The notes: a model not told the origin generated them from the sequence alone. Positions 25,256 through 34,158 are shown, counted from the first letter of the stretch. The stretch: DNA of 64,000 nt from Collinsella aerofaciens (GCF_018785265.1 NZ_WQPK01000045.1:62001-126000); one strand, 5' to 3'. Numbers and translations: made by a program.

Positions 25256-26503
25256 ATGGAACAGAGAGTTGCAATCACCGGTATCGGTGCCGTGTCGCCG
25301 CTCGGCAACACCGCGCTTGCCACCTGGGCGGCCATGTGCGCCGGCACGTGCGGCATCGGCCCGATCACGCACTTCGATACCGATGCGTTTGCCGTCAAGG
25401 TGGCAGCCGAGGTCAAGGGCTTTGACGGCAACGAGTACTTTGGCAAGCGTGATGCAAAGCATCTGGACCCCTGCGTTCAGTTTGCGATGGCGGCTTCGGA
25501 CGAGGCCATGCGCGATGCGGGCTTTGATGTCGAAGGCGCCATCGATCGAGAGCGCCTGGGCGTCTACGTGGGCTCGGGCGTGGGCGGCATGACGACGCTC
25601 GTCGACAACGTCCATACGATTGCCGAACGTGGGCCCCGCCGCGCATCGCCCTATATGATCGCGATGATGATCCCCAACATGGCATCGGGCAATATCGCAA
25701 TCCGCCACAAGGCAAAGGGCCCGACCCTGCCCGTGGTGACCGCGTGCGCAACCTCGGCCCATGCGGTGGGCGAGGCGTTCCGCGCCATCAAGCACGGCTA
25801 TGCCGACGCGATCCTCGCGGGCGGCGCCGAGGCTGCAATTATCCCCGATGCCGTTGCGGGCTTTACGTCCTGCCGTGCATTGACCACCAACCCCGATCCC
25901 GCGACGGCCTGCCGTCCGTTCGATGCAGACCGCGACGGCTTTGTGATGGGCGAGGGCGCCTGCGTGCTCGTGCTCGAGAGCATGGAACATGCGCAGGCGC
26001 GCGGTGCGCACATTTATGCCGAGGTCGTGGGCTACGGCAACACCGATGATGCCTATCACATCACGAGTCCTGATCCCGAGGCTGCCGGTATTGCCCGCGC
26101 GATATCGCTGGCGGTGACCGAGGGCGACGTCAGGCCTTCCGAGGGTCTCTACATCAATGCTCACGGCACATCGACCAAGCTCAACGATTCGTCCGAGACG
26201 GCGGGCATTAAGCGTGCGCTCGGCGAGGACGCGGCGCGCGCCGCGCACGTCTCGTCGACTAAGTCGATGACCGGCCACATGATCGGTGCTACGGGTGCCA
26301 TCGAGGTCATGGCCTGTGCCATGGCGCTCGAGCAAGGCGTGGTGCCCCCGACCATTAACTACCGCACGCCCGATCCCGCCTGCGATCTTGATTACACGCC
26401 TAATCGAGCGGTTCGCGCCGACCTCACCTGGGCGCTTTCGACCAACCTGGGCTTTGGTGGACACAATGCCGCCATCGCACTGCGTAGATATGCAAGGAGC
26501 TAG
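25256..26503 (+). CDS. fabF: Beta-ketoacyl-ACP synthase II
   Basis: Elongation condensing enzyme. Cys164 (TACATSAHA), His303 (NAHGTSTKLND) and His341 (TGHMIGATGA) form the Cys-His-His triad. GAGGAGA (25244-25250) supports ATG 25256 (or the adjacent ATG 25253). About 415 residues, normal. No fabB is seen in the window, so unsaturated-chain synthesis, if any, uses another route. Confidence 0.95.
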   Translation: MEQRVAITGIGAVSPLGNTALATWAAMCAGTCGIGPITHFDTDAFAVKVAAEVKGFDGNEYFGKRDAKHLDPCVQFAMAASDEAMRDAGFDVEGAIDRERLGVYVGSGVGGMTTLVDNVHTIAERGPRRASPYMIAMMIPNMASGNIAIRHKAKGPTLPVVTACATSAHAVGEAFRAIKHGYADAILAGGAEAAIIPDAVAGFTSCRALTTNPDPATACRPFDADRDGFVMGEGACVLVLESMEHAQARGAHIYAEVVGYGNTDDAYHITSPDPEAAGIARAISLAVTEGDVRPSEGLYINAHGTSTKLNDSSETAGIKRALGEDAARAAHVSSTKSMTGHMIGATGAIEVMACAMALEQGVVPPTINYRTPDPACDLDYTPNRAVRADLTWALSTNLGFGGHNAAIALRRYARS

Positions 26504-26506
26504 AGC

Positions 26507-26983
26507 ATGGATTCCAAAAGACTTGCCGAGATAGCCGATGTGATGGAGGACCGCGGCCTCACGCGCGTGCGCGTTGAGGAGCCCGATGGCACCGCGGTCG
26601 AACTCGAGCGCGCGAGCGCCGCACAGCCGGTTGCCGTGCCCATGCCTATGCCGGGTGCAGTAACTGCTCCGGCGGTGGCCCCTGTCGCCATGCCTGCCGC
26701 CGCACCGGAGCCCGTCGCGCAGGCGCCTGCCGCTGCACCGGAGCCCAAGGGCACCGAGGTGACTGCTCCCATGGTCGGCGTTTTCTATGCTGCCCCGGCG
26801 CCGGGCGACGAACCGTTTGTGCACGTGGGCTCCAAGGTCAAAGCCGGCGAGACTCTCTGCATCATCGAGGCCATGAAGGTTCTCAACGAGGTGACGGCAG
26901 AGGCGGATGGCGAGGTGCTCGAGATTTGCGTGGCCGATGGCGACCTCGTGGAGTTTGGAAGCTGCCTCATGAGAATCGGATAG
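26507..26983 (+). CDS. accB: Biotin carboxyl carrier protein of acetyl-CoA carboxylase
   Basis: Carries carboxybiotin between AccC and AccDA. The C-terminal biotinyl domain has the biotinylated Lys124 in EAMKVLNEV. A Pro/Ala-rich linker (about residues 45-82) joins it to a short N-terminal segment. 158 residues. It begins 3 nt after the fabF stop and ends 9 nt before fabZ. Target of the divergently encoded BirA. Confidence 0.95.
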   Translation: MDSKRLAEIADVMEDRGLTRVRVEEPDGTAVELERASAAQPVAVPMPMPGAVTAPAVAPVAMPAAAPEPVAQAPAAAPEPKGTEVTAPMVGVFYAAPAPGDEPFVHVGSKVKAGETLCIIEAMKVLNEVTAEADGEVLEICVADGDLVEFGSCLMRIG

Positions 26984-26992
26984 GTGATATCC

Positions 26993-27415
26993 ATGAACAA
27001 AGAAGAGCTTAAAGAACTGTTACCGCATCGCGAGCCGATGCTTTTGCTCGACGAAGCCGAGCTGGTGGGCGACGAGGCCCACGGCAAGATCACGATTACG
27101 GGCGACGAGTACTTTTTGCAGGGGCATTTTCCGGGAAACCCGGTGGTCCCCGGCGTGATCCAGTGCGAGATGCTCGCCCAGAACTGCTGCGTGCTGCTGA
27201 TGGGCGATGAGGAAGCGCGCGGTGCGACACCGTTCTATACGAGCCTGGACAAGGTGCGCTTTAAGCGTCCGGTGCGCCCGGGCGACACGGTGGACCTGGT
27301 GTGCTCTATCACGCGTGCGCGCGGGCCGTTCCGCTTTGCGACGGGTACCGCGAGCGTCAACGGTGAGGTTTGCTGCCGCGCCGATATGTCTTTTGCACTC
27401 ATGCACGAAAGTTAA
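26993..27415 (+). CDS. fabZ: 3-hydroxyacyl-ACP dehydratase
   Basis: Hot-dog fold dehydratase removing water from 3-hydroxyacyl-ACP. Catalytic His45 in QGHFPGNPVVPGV and Glu59 in IQCEMLAQ. 140 residues from ATG 26993, favoured over GTG 26984 by AGGTG 6 nt upstream and by the usual N-terminus. No fabA-type isomerase features can be deduced. Confidence 0.93.
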   Translation: MNKEELKELLPHREPMLLLDEAELVGDEAHGKITITGDEYFLQGHFPGNPVVPGVIQCEMLAQNCCVLLMGDEEARGATPFYTSLDKVRFKRPVRPGDTVDLVCSITRARGPFRFATGTASVNGEVCCRADMSFALMHES

Positions 27416-27424
27416 GGAAGGCTC

Positions 27425-28768
27425 ATGTTCGACAAAGTGCTCATCGCCAACCGCGGCGAGGTCGCGGTCCGTGTTATCCGCGCGTGCCGCGATATGGGCA
27501 TCAAGACCGTCGCCGTTTACTCCACGGCCGATGCGGACGCGCTGCACGTGCAGCTTGCCGACGAGGCGTATTGCATCGGTGGCCCGCGTCTTGCCGAGAG
27601 CTACCTCAACGACGATGCCGTGCTCACCTGTGCCGTAAAGTCGGGAGCTAAGGCAATTCATCCCGGCTATGGCTTTTTCTCCGAGAAGGCGAGCTTCGTG
27701 CGCGACTGCGACAAGTATGGCCTGGCGTTTGTCGGTCCTTCGGCCGAGGTGATCGACAGCATGGGCGACAAGGATGCCGCACGTCGAACGGCTGCCGCGG
27801 CGGGCGTGCCCATCGTGCCGGGCTGCGATTTGCTCAAAAGTCCCGAGGAGGCGACGGCCGAGGCCGAGCGCATCGGCTGCCCCGTGCTCATCAAAGCGCG
27901 TGCAGGTGGCGGCGGTCGCGGCATTCGCAAGGTCGAGCGCGTGGAAGACGCGGCAAAGGCCTTTATTGAAGCACGTGCCGAGGGCGAGGCCGTTTTTGGC
28001 GACGGCGAGTGCTACATGGAGAAGTTCGTCGCGCCGGCGCACCACGTTGAGGTGCAGATTATGGCCGATAAGCAGGGCCATGTGTTTTCGCTCGGCGAGC
28101 GCGAGTGCTCGGTGCAGCGTCGCAACCAAAAGCTGATCGAGGAGAGCCCCGCGCCGTGCCTCGACGGACACGACGACATTCGTGCTCGCATGCACAAGGC
28201 AGCGCGTGACTTGGCTCGTGCCGTCGGCTACGAAGGAGCCGGTACCATCGAGTTCCTGTATTCGGACGACGGCAATTTCTACTTTATGGAAATGAACACG
28301 CGCTTGCAGGTGGAGCATCCGGTTACGGAGTTTGTGACCGATACCGACTTGGTCAAGTGGCAGCTGCGCGTGGCAGCCGGCCAGCCTCTGCCCTTTGAGC
28401 AGGAGGACATGCCGGTCCGCAACCACGCCATGGAGTGCCGCATCAATGCCGAAACGCCGGACTTTCTGCCGTCATGCGGAACGGTCACCGCGTTGCGTGT
28501 ACCGGGTGGTCCGCGCGTGCGCTGGGATTCGGCCATGTTCACCGGTGCGACAGTTCCGCCGTACTACGACTCCATGCTCGGCAAGCTCATCGTGTGTGCG
28601 CCCACGCGTGACGGCGCCATTCGCAAGATGCGCTCGGCCCTAGGCGAGCTCGTGATTGAGGGCGTGAGCGAAAACAGCGAGCTTCAGCTCGACGTGCTGG
28701 CAAACGACGAGTTCTTGTCGGGCATGTATCACACCGATCTGATGGGGCATCTCTATGCTGATGAATAG
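27425..28768 (+). CDS. accC: Biotin carboxylase subunit of acetyl-CoA carboxylase
   Basis: ATP-grasp enzyme carboxylating the biotin of AccB. FDKVLIANRGEVAVR N-terminus, GYGFFSEK, the glycine-rich ATP loop KARAGGGGRGIRKV (about residues 158-171), EKFVAPAHHVEVQ and MNTRLQVEHPVTE are all in place. 447 residues, normal. The 3' end overlaps accDA by 14 nt. Confidence 0.96.
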   Translation: MFDKVLIANRGEVAVRVIRACRDMGIKTVAVYSTADADALHVQLADEAYCIGGPRLAESYLNDDAVLTCAVKSGAKAIHPGYGFFSEKASFVRDCDKYGLAFVGPSAEVIDSMGDKDAARRTAAAAGVPIVPGCDLLKSPEEATAEAERIGCPVLIKARAGGGGRGIRKVERVEDAAKAFIEARAEGEAVFGDGECYMEKFVAPAHHVEVQIMADKQGHVFSLGERECSVQRRNQKLIEESPAPCLDGHDDIRARMHKAARDLARAVGYEGAGTIEFLYSDDGNFYFMEMNTRLQVEHPVTEFVTDTDLVKWQLRVAAGQPLPFEQEDMPVRNHAMECRINAETPDFLPSCGTVTALRVPGGPRVRWDSAMFTGATVPPYYDSMLGKLIVCAPTRDGAIRKMRSALGELVIEGVSENSELQLDVLANDEFLSGMYHTDLMGHLYADE

Positions 28769-30479
28769 AAAAGCGAAGACGGTCAACGTCCTCGAGGGAC
28801 CGATGACCGAGTCGTGCGCCGAGTTTCCCGCGCGCCACGTGTTTATCAAGTGCCCGGAGTGCCGCCGTGTGATCGATGAGGCACGCCTGCACGACAACCT
28901 CGAGGTCTGCCCTCGTTGCGGCAAACACTTTCGCGTGAGCGGTCGCGCGCGCATGCGCATGACGGTCGACGAGGGCACGTTTGAGGAATGGGATGCCAAT
29001 CTGGCGTCGGAGGACTTCCTCTCGTTTCCCGGCTATGCCGATAAGCTCAAGAGCGTGAGCGAGCGTTCAGGCGAGCGCGATGCCGTTGCGTGCGGCAGGG
29101 GCAAAATCTGCGGTTGCGATACCGCGCTCTTCTTTATGGACGCCAACTTTATGATGGGCTCGATGGGGTCCGTGGTGGGCGAGAAGATCTGTCGCGCATT
29201 TGAGCGTGCGACCGAGCTGGGATTGCCAGTTGTCGGCTTTACCGTTTCGGGCGGTGCGCGCATGCAAGAGGGCGTGACCTCGCTTATGCAGATGGCCAAG
29301 ATTTCTGCGGCGGTTAGGCGCCACAGCGAGGCGGGCGGCCTGTATATTACGGTGCTCACCGACCCCACGACCGGAGGCGTAACCGCGAGTTTTGCCATGG
29401 AGGGGGACATTATCCTGGCCGAGCCCGATGCCCTGACGGCATTTGCCGGCCCGCGCGTGATCGAGCAGAACATGCACAAGCGCCTGCCCAAGGGATTCCA
29501 GCGCTCCGAGTTTTTGCTGGAGCACGGCTTTTGCGATGCCGTTGTTCCGCGCGGCGAGATTGCGCTCACGGTGGGCGAGCTGCTGGCGCTGCACGAGGGG
29601 CATGCGCCCGGCCTGGGGGCACCGCATGAGATCGTGCATACGGGTCGCCGCGGCAAAAAGCTGGGACACTTGTTCAAGCGCTCGACGGCACCAAAAACCG
29701 CGCTCGAGATTGTCAAGCAGACCCGCTCGGCAGATCGCGCCACGGCGGGTGAGATGATCTCGCTGGGCCTGGATGGATTTGTGGAGCTGCACGGCGACCG
29801 TTACTTTGGCGACGACGCCGCTGTGGTGGCTGGCATTGGCTGGAAAGACGGGCGACCCGTGACGGTCATCGCCATCGAGCGCGGCACCACGACCAAAGAG
29901 CGTATGCGCCGCAACTTTGGCATGGCGCATCCCGAGGGCTACCGCAAAGCGCGTCGCCTTATGCGCCAGGCCGAAAAGTTTGGTCGACCGGTTCTGTGCC
30001 TGGTCGATACTTCGGGCGCGTTTTGCGGCATCGGTGCCGAGGAGCGCGGCCAGGGCGAGGCGATTGCCCAGAATCTCATGGAGATGAGCGGCCTTAAGAC
30101 GCCGATTGTCTCGGTGGTGACAGGCGAAGGCGGCTCTGGTGGCGCGTTGGCGCTGTCCGTGGCCGACCGCATCCTGATGCTCTCGAGCTCGGCCTATTCG
30201 GTCGTGAGCCCCGAGGCCTGTGCGTCGATCCTGTGGAAGGATACCGAGCGCGCGAATGAGGCCGCCGAGGCGCTGAAGCTCACGGCCCCCGATCTGTTGG
30301 CGCTCGGCATCATCGACGGCATCGTTGACGATAGGGGCCTGTCGCATGAGGAGATCGCCGGTGCCGTCATGTCCTCGGCATTTGATGCCTTCGATACGCT
30401 TGGGCGGCTCGACGACGCGACCCTCACAAACCTCCGCTACGAAAAGTACCGCGCAATCGGTCAGTACCGCACGATGTGA
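28755..30479 (+). CDS. accDA: Acetyl-CoA carboxylase carboxyltransferase, fused beta-alpha chain
   Basis: Transfers carboxyl from biotin to acetyl-CoA. The N-terminal half is AccD-like with the zinc ribbon Cys33, Cys36, Cys52 and Cys55 and the crotonase-type GSMGSVVG and PTTGGVTASF loops; from about residue 300 the sequence is AccA-like (ELHGDRYFGDDAAVV, then VTGEGGSGGALALSVADR). 574 residues in one frame, so the two usual chains are fused. Such fusions are known in some bacteria. ATG 28755 overlaps accC by 14 nt. The stop codon lies within the left arm of a small hairpin (30474-30504). Confidence 0.94.
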   Translation: MLMNRKAKTVNVLEGPMTESCAEFPARHVFIKCPECRRVIDEARLHDNLEVCPRCGKHFRVSGRARMRMTVDEGTFEEWDANLASEDFLSFPGYADKLKSVSERSGERDAVACGRGKICGCDTALFFMDANFMMGSMGSVVGEKICRAFERATELGLPVVGFTVSGGARMQEGVTSLMQMAKISAAVRRHSEAGGLYITVLTDPTTGGVTASFAMEGDIILAEPDALTAFAGPRVIEQNMHKRLPKGFQRSEFLLEHGFCDAVVPRGEIALTVGELLALHEGHAPGLGAPHEIVHTGRRGKKLGHLFKRSTAPKTALEIVKQTRSADRATAGEMISLGLDGFVELHGDRYFGDDAAVVAGIGWKDGRPVTVIAIERGTTTKERMRRNFGMAHPEGYRKARRLMRQAEKFGRPVLCLVDTSGAFCGIGAEERGQGEAIAQNLMEMSGLKTPIVSVVTGEGGSGGALALSVADRILMLSSSAYSVVSPEACASILWKDTERANEAAEALKLTAPDLLALGIIDGIVDDRGLSHEEIAGAVMSSAFDAFDTLGRLDDATLTNLRYEKYRAIGQYRTM

Positions 30480-30504
30480 CAAAGGGACAGTCCGCATGTC
30501 ACAT
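30474..30504. repeat. Hairpin with GGGACAG loop at the accDA stop
   Basis: ATGTGACA (30474-30481) pairs with TGTCACAT (30497-30504); the loop holds AAGGGACAGTCC. Member of a set of short hairpins in this window with different stems and a GGGACAG-type loop. Confidence 0.6.
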
Positions 30505-30519
30505 TGGGAAAGGCGTTCC

Positions 30520-31734
30520 ATGCCACAAGTTTCTAACACCTCGTTTACGACGACGGTCTCATCAAACGCCATGGCCGTGGTGGACTATCTGTCCAAAAGC
30601 ATGATGTCGGCGCTGCCGTTTATTGTCTGCGCGGCGTTGTTCCGCACCGTTGCCGTCATTATGGGCGAAGGTATGCTGGGCCTGTGGTCTGCCGATTCCG
30701 AAATCTATCGCCTGTTCTACAGTTGGCTCTATAACGCCGGCTACTACTTTTTGCCCATTTATCTTGGTTGGGCGGCCGCCCGCCAGCTCGGTTGCTCGGA
30801 GCAGCTAGGCATGATGCTGGGCGGCGTATTGATTGCGCCCGATCTGCTTAAGCTCGTCGATGCCGCATCGACGACGGGGGCATCGATGACTTCCGTGTAT
30901 GGTCTGCTTCCCGCGCCGGTCAACGATTACACGACGACTGTTATTCCGGTTCTCATCTCGGTGCCCGTGCTATGGCGAGTGGAGTGTTTCTTTCGGCGCG
31001 TTATCCCTAAGGCCGTGGCGTTTTCGTTCGTTCCGTTTGCGACCATGCTCGTCATGGTTCCGGTTTCGCTGTGTATTACGGCGCCGGCGGGCAGCTATCT
31101 GGGCATGCTGTTGGGCCAGCTTATGTTTATGCTTGGCAATTCCGGTGGCATCGTGTCGCTGCTCACGCTCATGGGGCTTGCCGCGGGCTGGGAGTTCCTA
31201 AAGATCGCGGGCGTCAGCAACGTTGTCCTATCGCTCGCCTATGCGCAGTTTATGAGTGTGGGAACGGATTCGTGCATCCTGATCGCCGCGACGATGGCGA
31301 CGTTCGCCGTTTGGGGCATGCCCTTTGGCGCGTCGCTCCGCGTTGCGGATAAGGACGAGAAGGCCCTCATGCTGGGCTATTCAATCTCGGGTGTTCTTGG
31401 CGGCGTAAGCGAGCCGGCGCTGTACGGTTGCGGCTTTAAATATGGCAGGTGCCTGACGTGCATGGCCATTGGCGGTGCCGTCGGAGGCCTTGTTGCGGCC
31501 GTGGGGCACGTTACGGCCTATACCATCGGCATGACGAATGTCCTCATGGTCATTGGCTTTGCCACGGGCGGCATCTCGAACCTGCTGTGGTGCTGCGCTG
31601 CCGGCGGTGTGGCATTTGCGGTGTCTGCGGCGCTGAGCTACTGCTTTGGCGTGGTGCCGGCGAAGGGGCAGGCGGCGGGGGATGGAGCCGATTTGCCCGA
31701 AACCTCTAAGAGCGCGGCCGAAGTAAGCGCGTAA
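30520..31734 (+). CDS. Orphan PTS EIIC domain protein (beta-glucoside/sucrose type)
   Basis: Integral membrane sugar permease domain of the glucose-superfamily phosphotransferase system. Repeated hydrophobic segments and the signature GGVSEPALYG (about residue 300), equivalent to the G-I-T-E-P motif of EIIC, identify it. There is no EIIB cysteine domain nor EIIA domain in the same frame or next door, so it would need partners encoded elsewhere or have another role. ATG 30520 is chosen for GGGAAAGG 7 nt upstream; the longer frame to 30325 overlaps accDA and reads as shadow. About 404 residues. Confidence 0.75.
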   Translation: MPQVSNTSFTTTVSSNAMAVVDYLSKSMMSALPFIVCAALFRTVAVIMGEGMLGLWSADSEIYRLFYSWLYNAGYYFLPIYLGWAAARQLGCSEQLGMMLGGVLIAPDLLKLVDAASTTGASMTSVYGLLPAPVNDYTTTVIPVLISVPVLWRVECFFRRVIPKAVAFSFVPFATMLVMVPVSLCITAPAGSYLGMLLGQLMFMLGNSGGIVSLLTLMGLAAGWEFLKIAGVSNVVLSLAYAQFMSVGTDSCILIAATMATFAVWGMPFGASLRVADKDEKALMLGYSISGVLGGVSEPALYGCGFKYGRCLTCMAIGGAVGGLVAAVGHVTAYTIGMTNVLMVIGFATGGISNLLWCCAAGGVAFAVSAALSYCFGVVPAKGQAAGDGADLPETSKSAAEVSA

Positions 31735-31738
31735 ACCT

Positions 31739-31768
31739 GTGCGGCACAAGGACGATTCCTTTGCCACA
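31739..31768. repeat. Short hairpin after the EIIC gene
   Basis: TGTGCGGCACAAGG (31739-31752) pairs imperfectly with CCTTTGCCACA (31758-31768). Related in style to the GGGACAG-loop hairpins but with a different loop. Confidence 0.45.
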
Positions 31769-31772
31769 TTCC

Positions 31773-31805
31773 AAGGCCGTGGCCCGTGTGGGTCGCGGCC
31801 TTTTT
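31773..31805 (+). terminator. Intrinsic terminator after the EIIC gene
   Basis: AAGGCCGTGGCCC pairs with GGGTCGCGGCCTT around GTGT and is followed by TTTT. Its T-tract overlaps the -35 box of the next promoter. Confidence 0.85.
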
Positions 31806-31832
31806 GTATCTGGGGGACAAAGTGGCTACACT
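31804..31832 (+). promoter_or_regulatory. Predicted promoter of the CDF exporter gene
   Basis: TTGTAT (31804-31809), 17-bp spacer, TACACT (31827-31832). Confidence 0.6.
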
Positions 31833-31884
31833 ACAATCCGTTTGAACAATAGATATATAAGTAGCACCGTGGGGGCGGATGTAG

Positions 31885-33039
31885 ATGGTCGAGTGGATTG
31901 TTAAGCGTGCGCAGGGCGATCGTGCGCGTGTGGGCACGTTAGCGGGCATGGTGTGTATTGTCGCCAATGTCGCGCTTTGTGCTGCGAAGGGCGCAATTGG
32001 TGTGGTTTCGGGATCGGTTTCGATTGTGGCGGATGCCATGAACAACCTATCCGATGCCAGCTCGAACATCGTGAGTGTCCTTGGCTTTAAGCTGGCGAGC
32101 AAGCCGGCCGACCCCGAGCATCCTTACGGCCACGGTCGCTACGAGTATCTCTCGGGTCTGGTCGTGGCGGCGCTCGTGCTGCTGATTGGCGTTGAGCTGG
32201 TGAAGTCCTCAGTTGAGCGCGTCATCCACCCCGAACCTGTCGAGTTCTCGCTTGCCCTGGTGGCAGTTCTCGTGCTTTCGATGGTTGTTAAGCTGTGGAT
32301 GGCGACCCTCAACCAAAAGCTCGGCGATCGCATTGAGTCCGAGACGCTGCATGCGACCGCCCAGGATTCCAAGAACGATGTCCTTGCTACGGGCGCCGTG
32401 CTGGCGTGCGCAATTGTTTCGCAGGTGACGCACATCAATCTTGACGCATGGGTCGGCCTTGCCGTTGGCGCCTATATTGGCTGGAGCGGTTTTGAACTCA
32501 TCCAGGATACGGTGAGCCCGCTTTTGGGCCAGACGCCCGATCCTAAGCTGGTCAAGCACATTCGAGACAAGATCATGAGCTATCCCGGTGTTTTGGGCGT
32601 TCACGATCTGATGGTTCACGACTACGGCCCGGGCAGGAAGTTTGCAAGCGCTCACGCCGAGATGGCGGCCGAGGCCAGCCCGCTGGAAAGTCACGACACG
32701 CTCGATAACATCGAGCAGGCGTTTAGGAACGAAGACGGCATGATTGTCACGCTTCATTACGATCCCATTGTGACCGACGATCCCAAGGTGGCGAGCATGC
32801 GCTTGCGCATCAACGCAATGGCCCAGGAGATCGATAGCCGCCTTTCGATTCATGATTTGCGCTGCGTGCCGGGTCCCACGCACACCAACGTGATTTTTGA
32901 CTGCGTGCGTCCCTCGGATCTGCAGATGAGTGCCGAAGACTTAAAGCACGCGCTGGCACAACGGGTCGAATCGGAATACCCCAAGTCGATTGCCAAGATT
33001 ACGATCGACGAAGACTACGTAGGACATACCCACGAGTAA
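31885..33039 (+). CDS. Cation diffusion facilitator (CDF) metal exporter
   Basis: Proton-coupled exporter of divalent metals such as zinc, manganese or iron across the cytoplasmic membrane. Helix 2 carries the metal-site pair Asp50 and Asp57 in VADAMNNLSDAS; the HPYGHGRYEY block follows at about residue 79; helix 5 has Asp161 and Asp165 in QDSKNDVLATG. The C-terminal about 170 residues form the cytoplasmic ferredoxin-like dimerisation domain and are longer than in minimal members. ATG 31885. Followed 39 nt later by the histidine phosphatase gene, so probably co-transcribed. Confidence 0.88.
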   Translation: MVEWIVKRAQGDRARVGTLAGMVCIVANVALCAAKGAIGVVSGSVSIVADAMNNLSDASSNIVSVLGFKLASKPADPEHPYGHGRYEYLSGLVVAALVLLIGVELVKSSVERVIHPEPVEFSLALVAVLVLSMVVKLWMATLNQKLGDRIESETLHATAQDSKNDVLATGAVLACAIVSQVTHINLDAWVGLAVGAYIGWSGFELIQDTVSPLLGQTPDPKLVKHIRDKIMSYPGVLGVHDLMVHDYGPGRKFASAHAEMAAEASPLESHDTLDNIEQAFRNEDGMIVTLHYDPIVTDDPKVASMRLRINAMAQEIDSRLSIHDLRCVPGPTHTNVIFDCVRPSDLQMSAEDLKHALAQRVESEYPKSIAKITIDEDYVGHTHE

Positions 33040-33078
33040 GGCTGTGCCGGCAAAGCAGGTTATGCAGAAGGGGAGAGC

Positions 33079-33699
33079 ATGAAGAAGCTGTATCTACTCC
33101 GCCACGGTCAGACGGAGTTCAACGTCAAAAAGCTGGTCCAGGGCCGCTGCGATTCACCGCTGACCGACCTGGGCCGCAAACAAGCGGGAATGGCAGCCGC
33201 ATGGCTCAAAGCCCACAACGTCGTTCCCGACAAGGTGGTCTCCTCCCCTTTGGGCCGAGCCATGGACACGGCAAGTCTCGTCGCAAACGAGCTCCTTGGC
33301 CCGGACGCAGCAGTCGATCCCTGCGAAGGCATCATCGAGCGCAGCTACGGCACCTTCGAAGAAGGCCCCCACGACGCCCTGCCCACCGACGTCTGGGATC
33401 CGGGCGAGGATCTGGTCCCCTTCGGAGGAGAAGGAAGCCGCGCACTGCAAGAACGCATGGTAGGCGCCCTCACCAATCTCATGGGCTCCGAGGGCATCGA
33501 AACCCTCCTAGCAGTAAGCCACGGCAGCGCCAGCAGCCAATTTATCAAGGCCGCAGCCCCAGAGGGCTTTGAGCTCCCAACAAAACTCCCCAACTGCGCC
33601 ATCATGATCTTCGGTTTTGATGATGCGCGAGAAGAGGACGATACGCCCCAATGCAAGTTCACCTTGCAACAAATTGTGGACCCTCAACAAAGTCATTAG
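33079..33699 (+). CDS. Histidine phosphatase / phosphoglycerate mutase family protein
   Basis: The catalytic LLRHGQTEFN motif (His9) at the N-terminus, a second arginine in VVSSPLGRAMDTA, Glu in IIERSYG and the late SHGSASSQ histidine place this in the histidine phosphatase superfamily (cofactor-dependent mutase branch). 206 residues; the substrate is unknown and may be a small phosphorylated metabolite. ATG 33079 follows GGGGAGAG. From about 33240 the codon choice shifts towards A-ending codons, as in the end of the aminotransferase gene at 4620-5005. Confidence 0.85.
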   Translation: MKKLYLLRHGQTEFNVKKLVQGRCDSPLTDLGRKQAGMAAAWLKAHNVVPDKVVSSPLGRAMDTASLVANELLGPDAAVDPCEGIIERSYGTFEEGPHDALPTDVWDPGEDLVPFGGEGSRALQERMVGALTNLMGSEGIETLLAVSHGSASSQFIKAAAPEGFELPTKLPNCAIMIFGFDDAREEDDTPQCKFTLQQIVDPQQSH

Positions 33700-33734
33700 C
33701 CTGAGCGAGCAAGGTTTAGCAGACATCAACGTGG

Positions 33735-33899
33735 CGTTCCCAGTGTGCGGCGGAGGGGGCGGGCCTGAGACATATTAAGGTTGTCACGAGTTCCGCACGA
33801 ACAGGAGGGCACTTAATGTGCTCTCCGTCGTGAGCAGGACTGTAGAGCAGCAACCTTAATATGTCTCAGGCCCGCCCCCTCCGCCGCACACTGGGAACG
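33735..33899. repeat. Palindromic element, copy 3
   Basis: Perfect 49-bp arms 33735-33783 and 33851-33899 (ending ...ATATTAAGGTTG on the inner side) flank a 67-nt core nearly identical to copy 2, with the hairpin GGAGGGCAC-TTAA-TGTGCTCTCC and CAGGACTGTAGAGCAG. Beyond the arms the pairing continues with a 2-nt bulge (GTGG). The arms have no similarity to those of copies 1 and 2 except at the inner ends. It ends 51 bp before the shared motif of the rplC promoter. Confidence 0.88.
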
Positions 33900-33950
33900 T
33901 GCCACGCACTTTACCTGCGTAAACAATGTGAGTGAAATATGAATCTCGAT

Positions 33951-33975
33951 GGATACGCCCGCAGCCGTGTATACT
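33951..33975 (+). promoter_or_regulatory. Conserved motif and promoter of the rplC operon
   Basis: GGATACGCCCG (33951-33961), four bases, CGTG (33966-33969), directly followed by TATACT (33970-33975), a near-consensus -10. No TTGACA-like -35 is seen at 17 bp, so the GGATACGCCCG block may substitute for it. The same geometry recurs at 35816-35840. Confidence 0.65.
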
Positions 33976-34086
33976 AGACAGCTGTGTGTAACCAGGGGAG
34001 TATTCTGGCTGGACAAAACGCCTGCTTAATAGGGTTGTCAGGTAGTTCGGACGCAATACAAGGCTGGAGAGCACGTCGTGTAAGTA

Positions 34087-34138
34087 GTGGTCCTCTAGGG
34101 GCGTACGCTCGGTGGTGTACGCATTGTCCCAAGACCAC
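34087..34138 (+). ncRNA. Structured leader of the rplC operon
   Basis: In the about 180-nt 5' UTR, GTGGTC (34087-34092) pairs with GACCAC (34133-34138) and encloses GCGTAC (34101-34106) pairing with GTACGC (34117-34122). Smaller stems (CCAG...CTGG at 33992-34008) lie upstream. S10 operons of other bacteria are autoregulated by L4 through their leader; this one has no recognisable similarity to the E. coli leader. Confidence 0.5.
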
Positions 34139-34158
34139 GCGAGAGTTGGGATCATATC

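Noticed and set aside
30325-30519. Extended N-terminus of the EIIC protein overlapping accDA
   Set aside because: Reads as Arg/Ser-rich shadow of accDA; the ribosome binding site GGGAAAGG supports ATG 30520.
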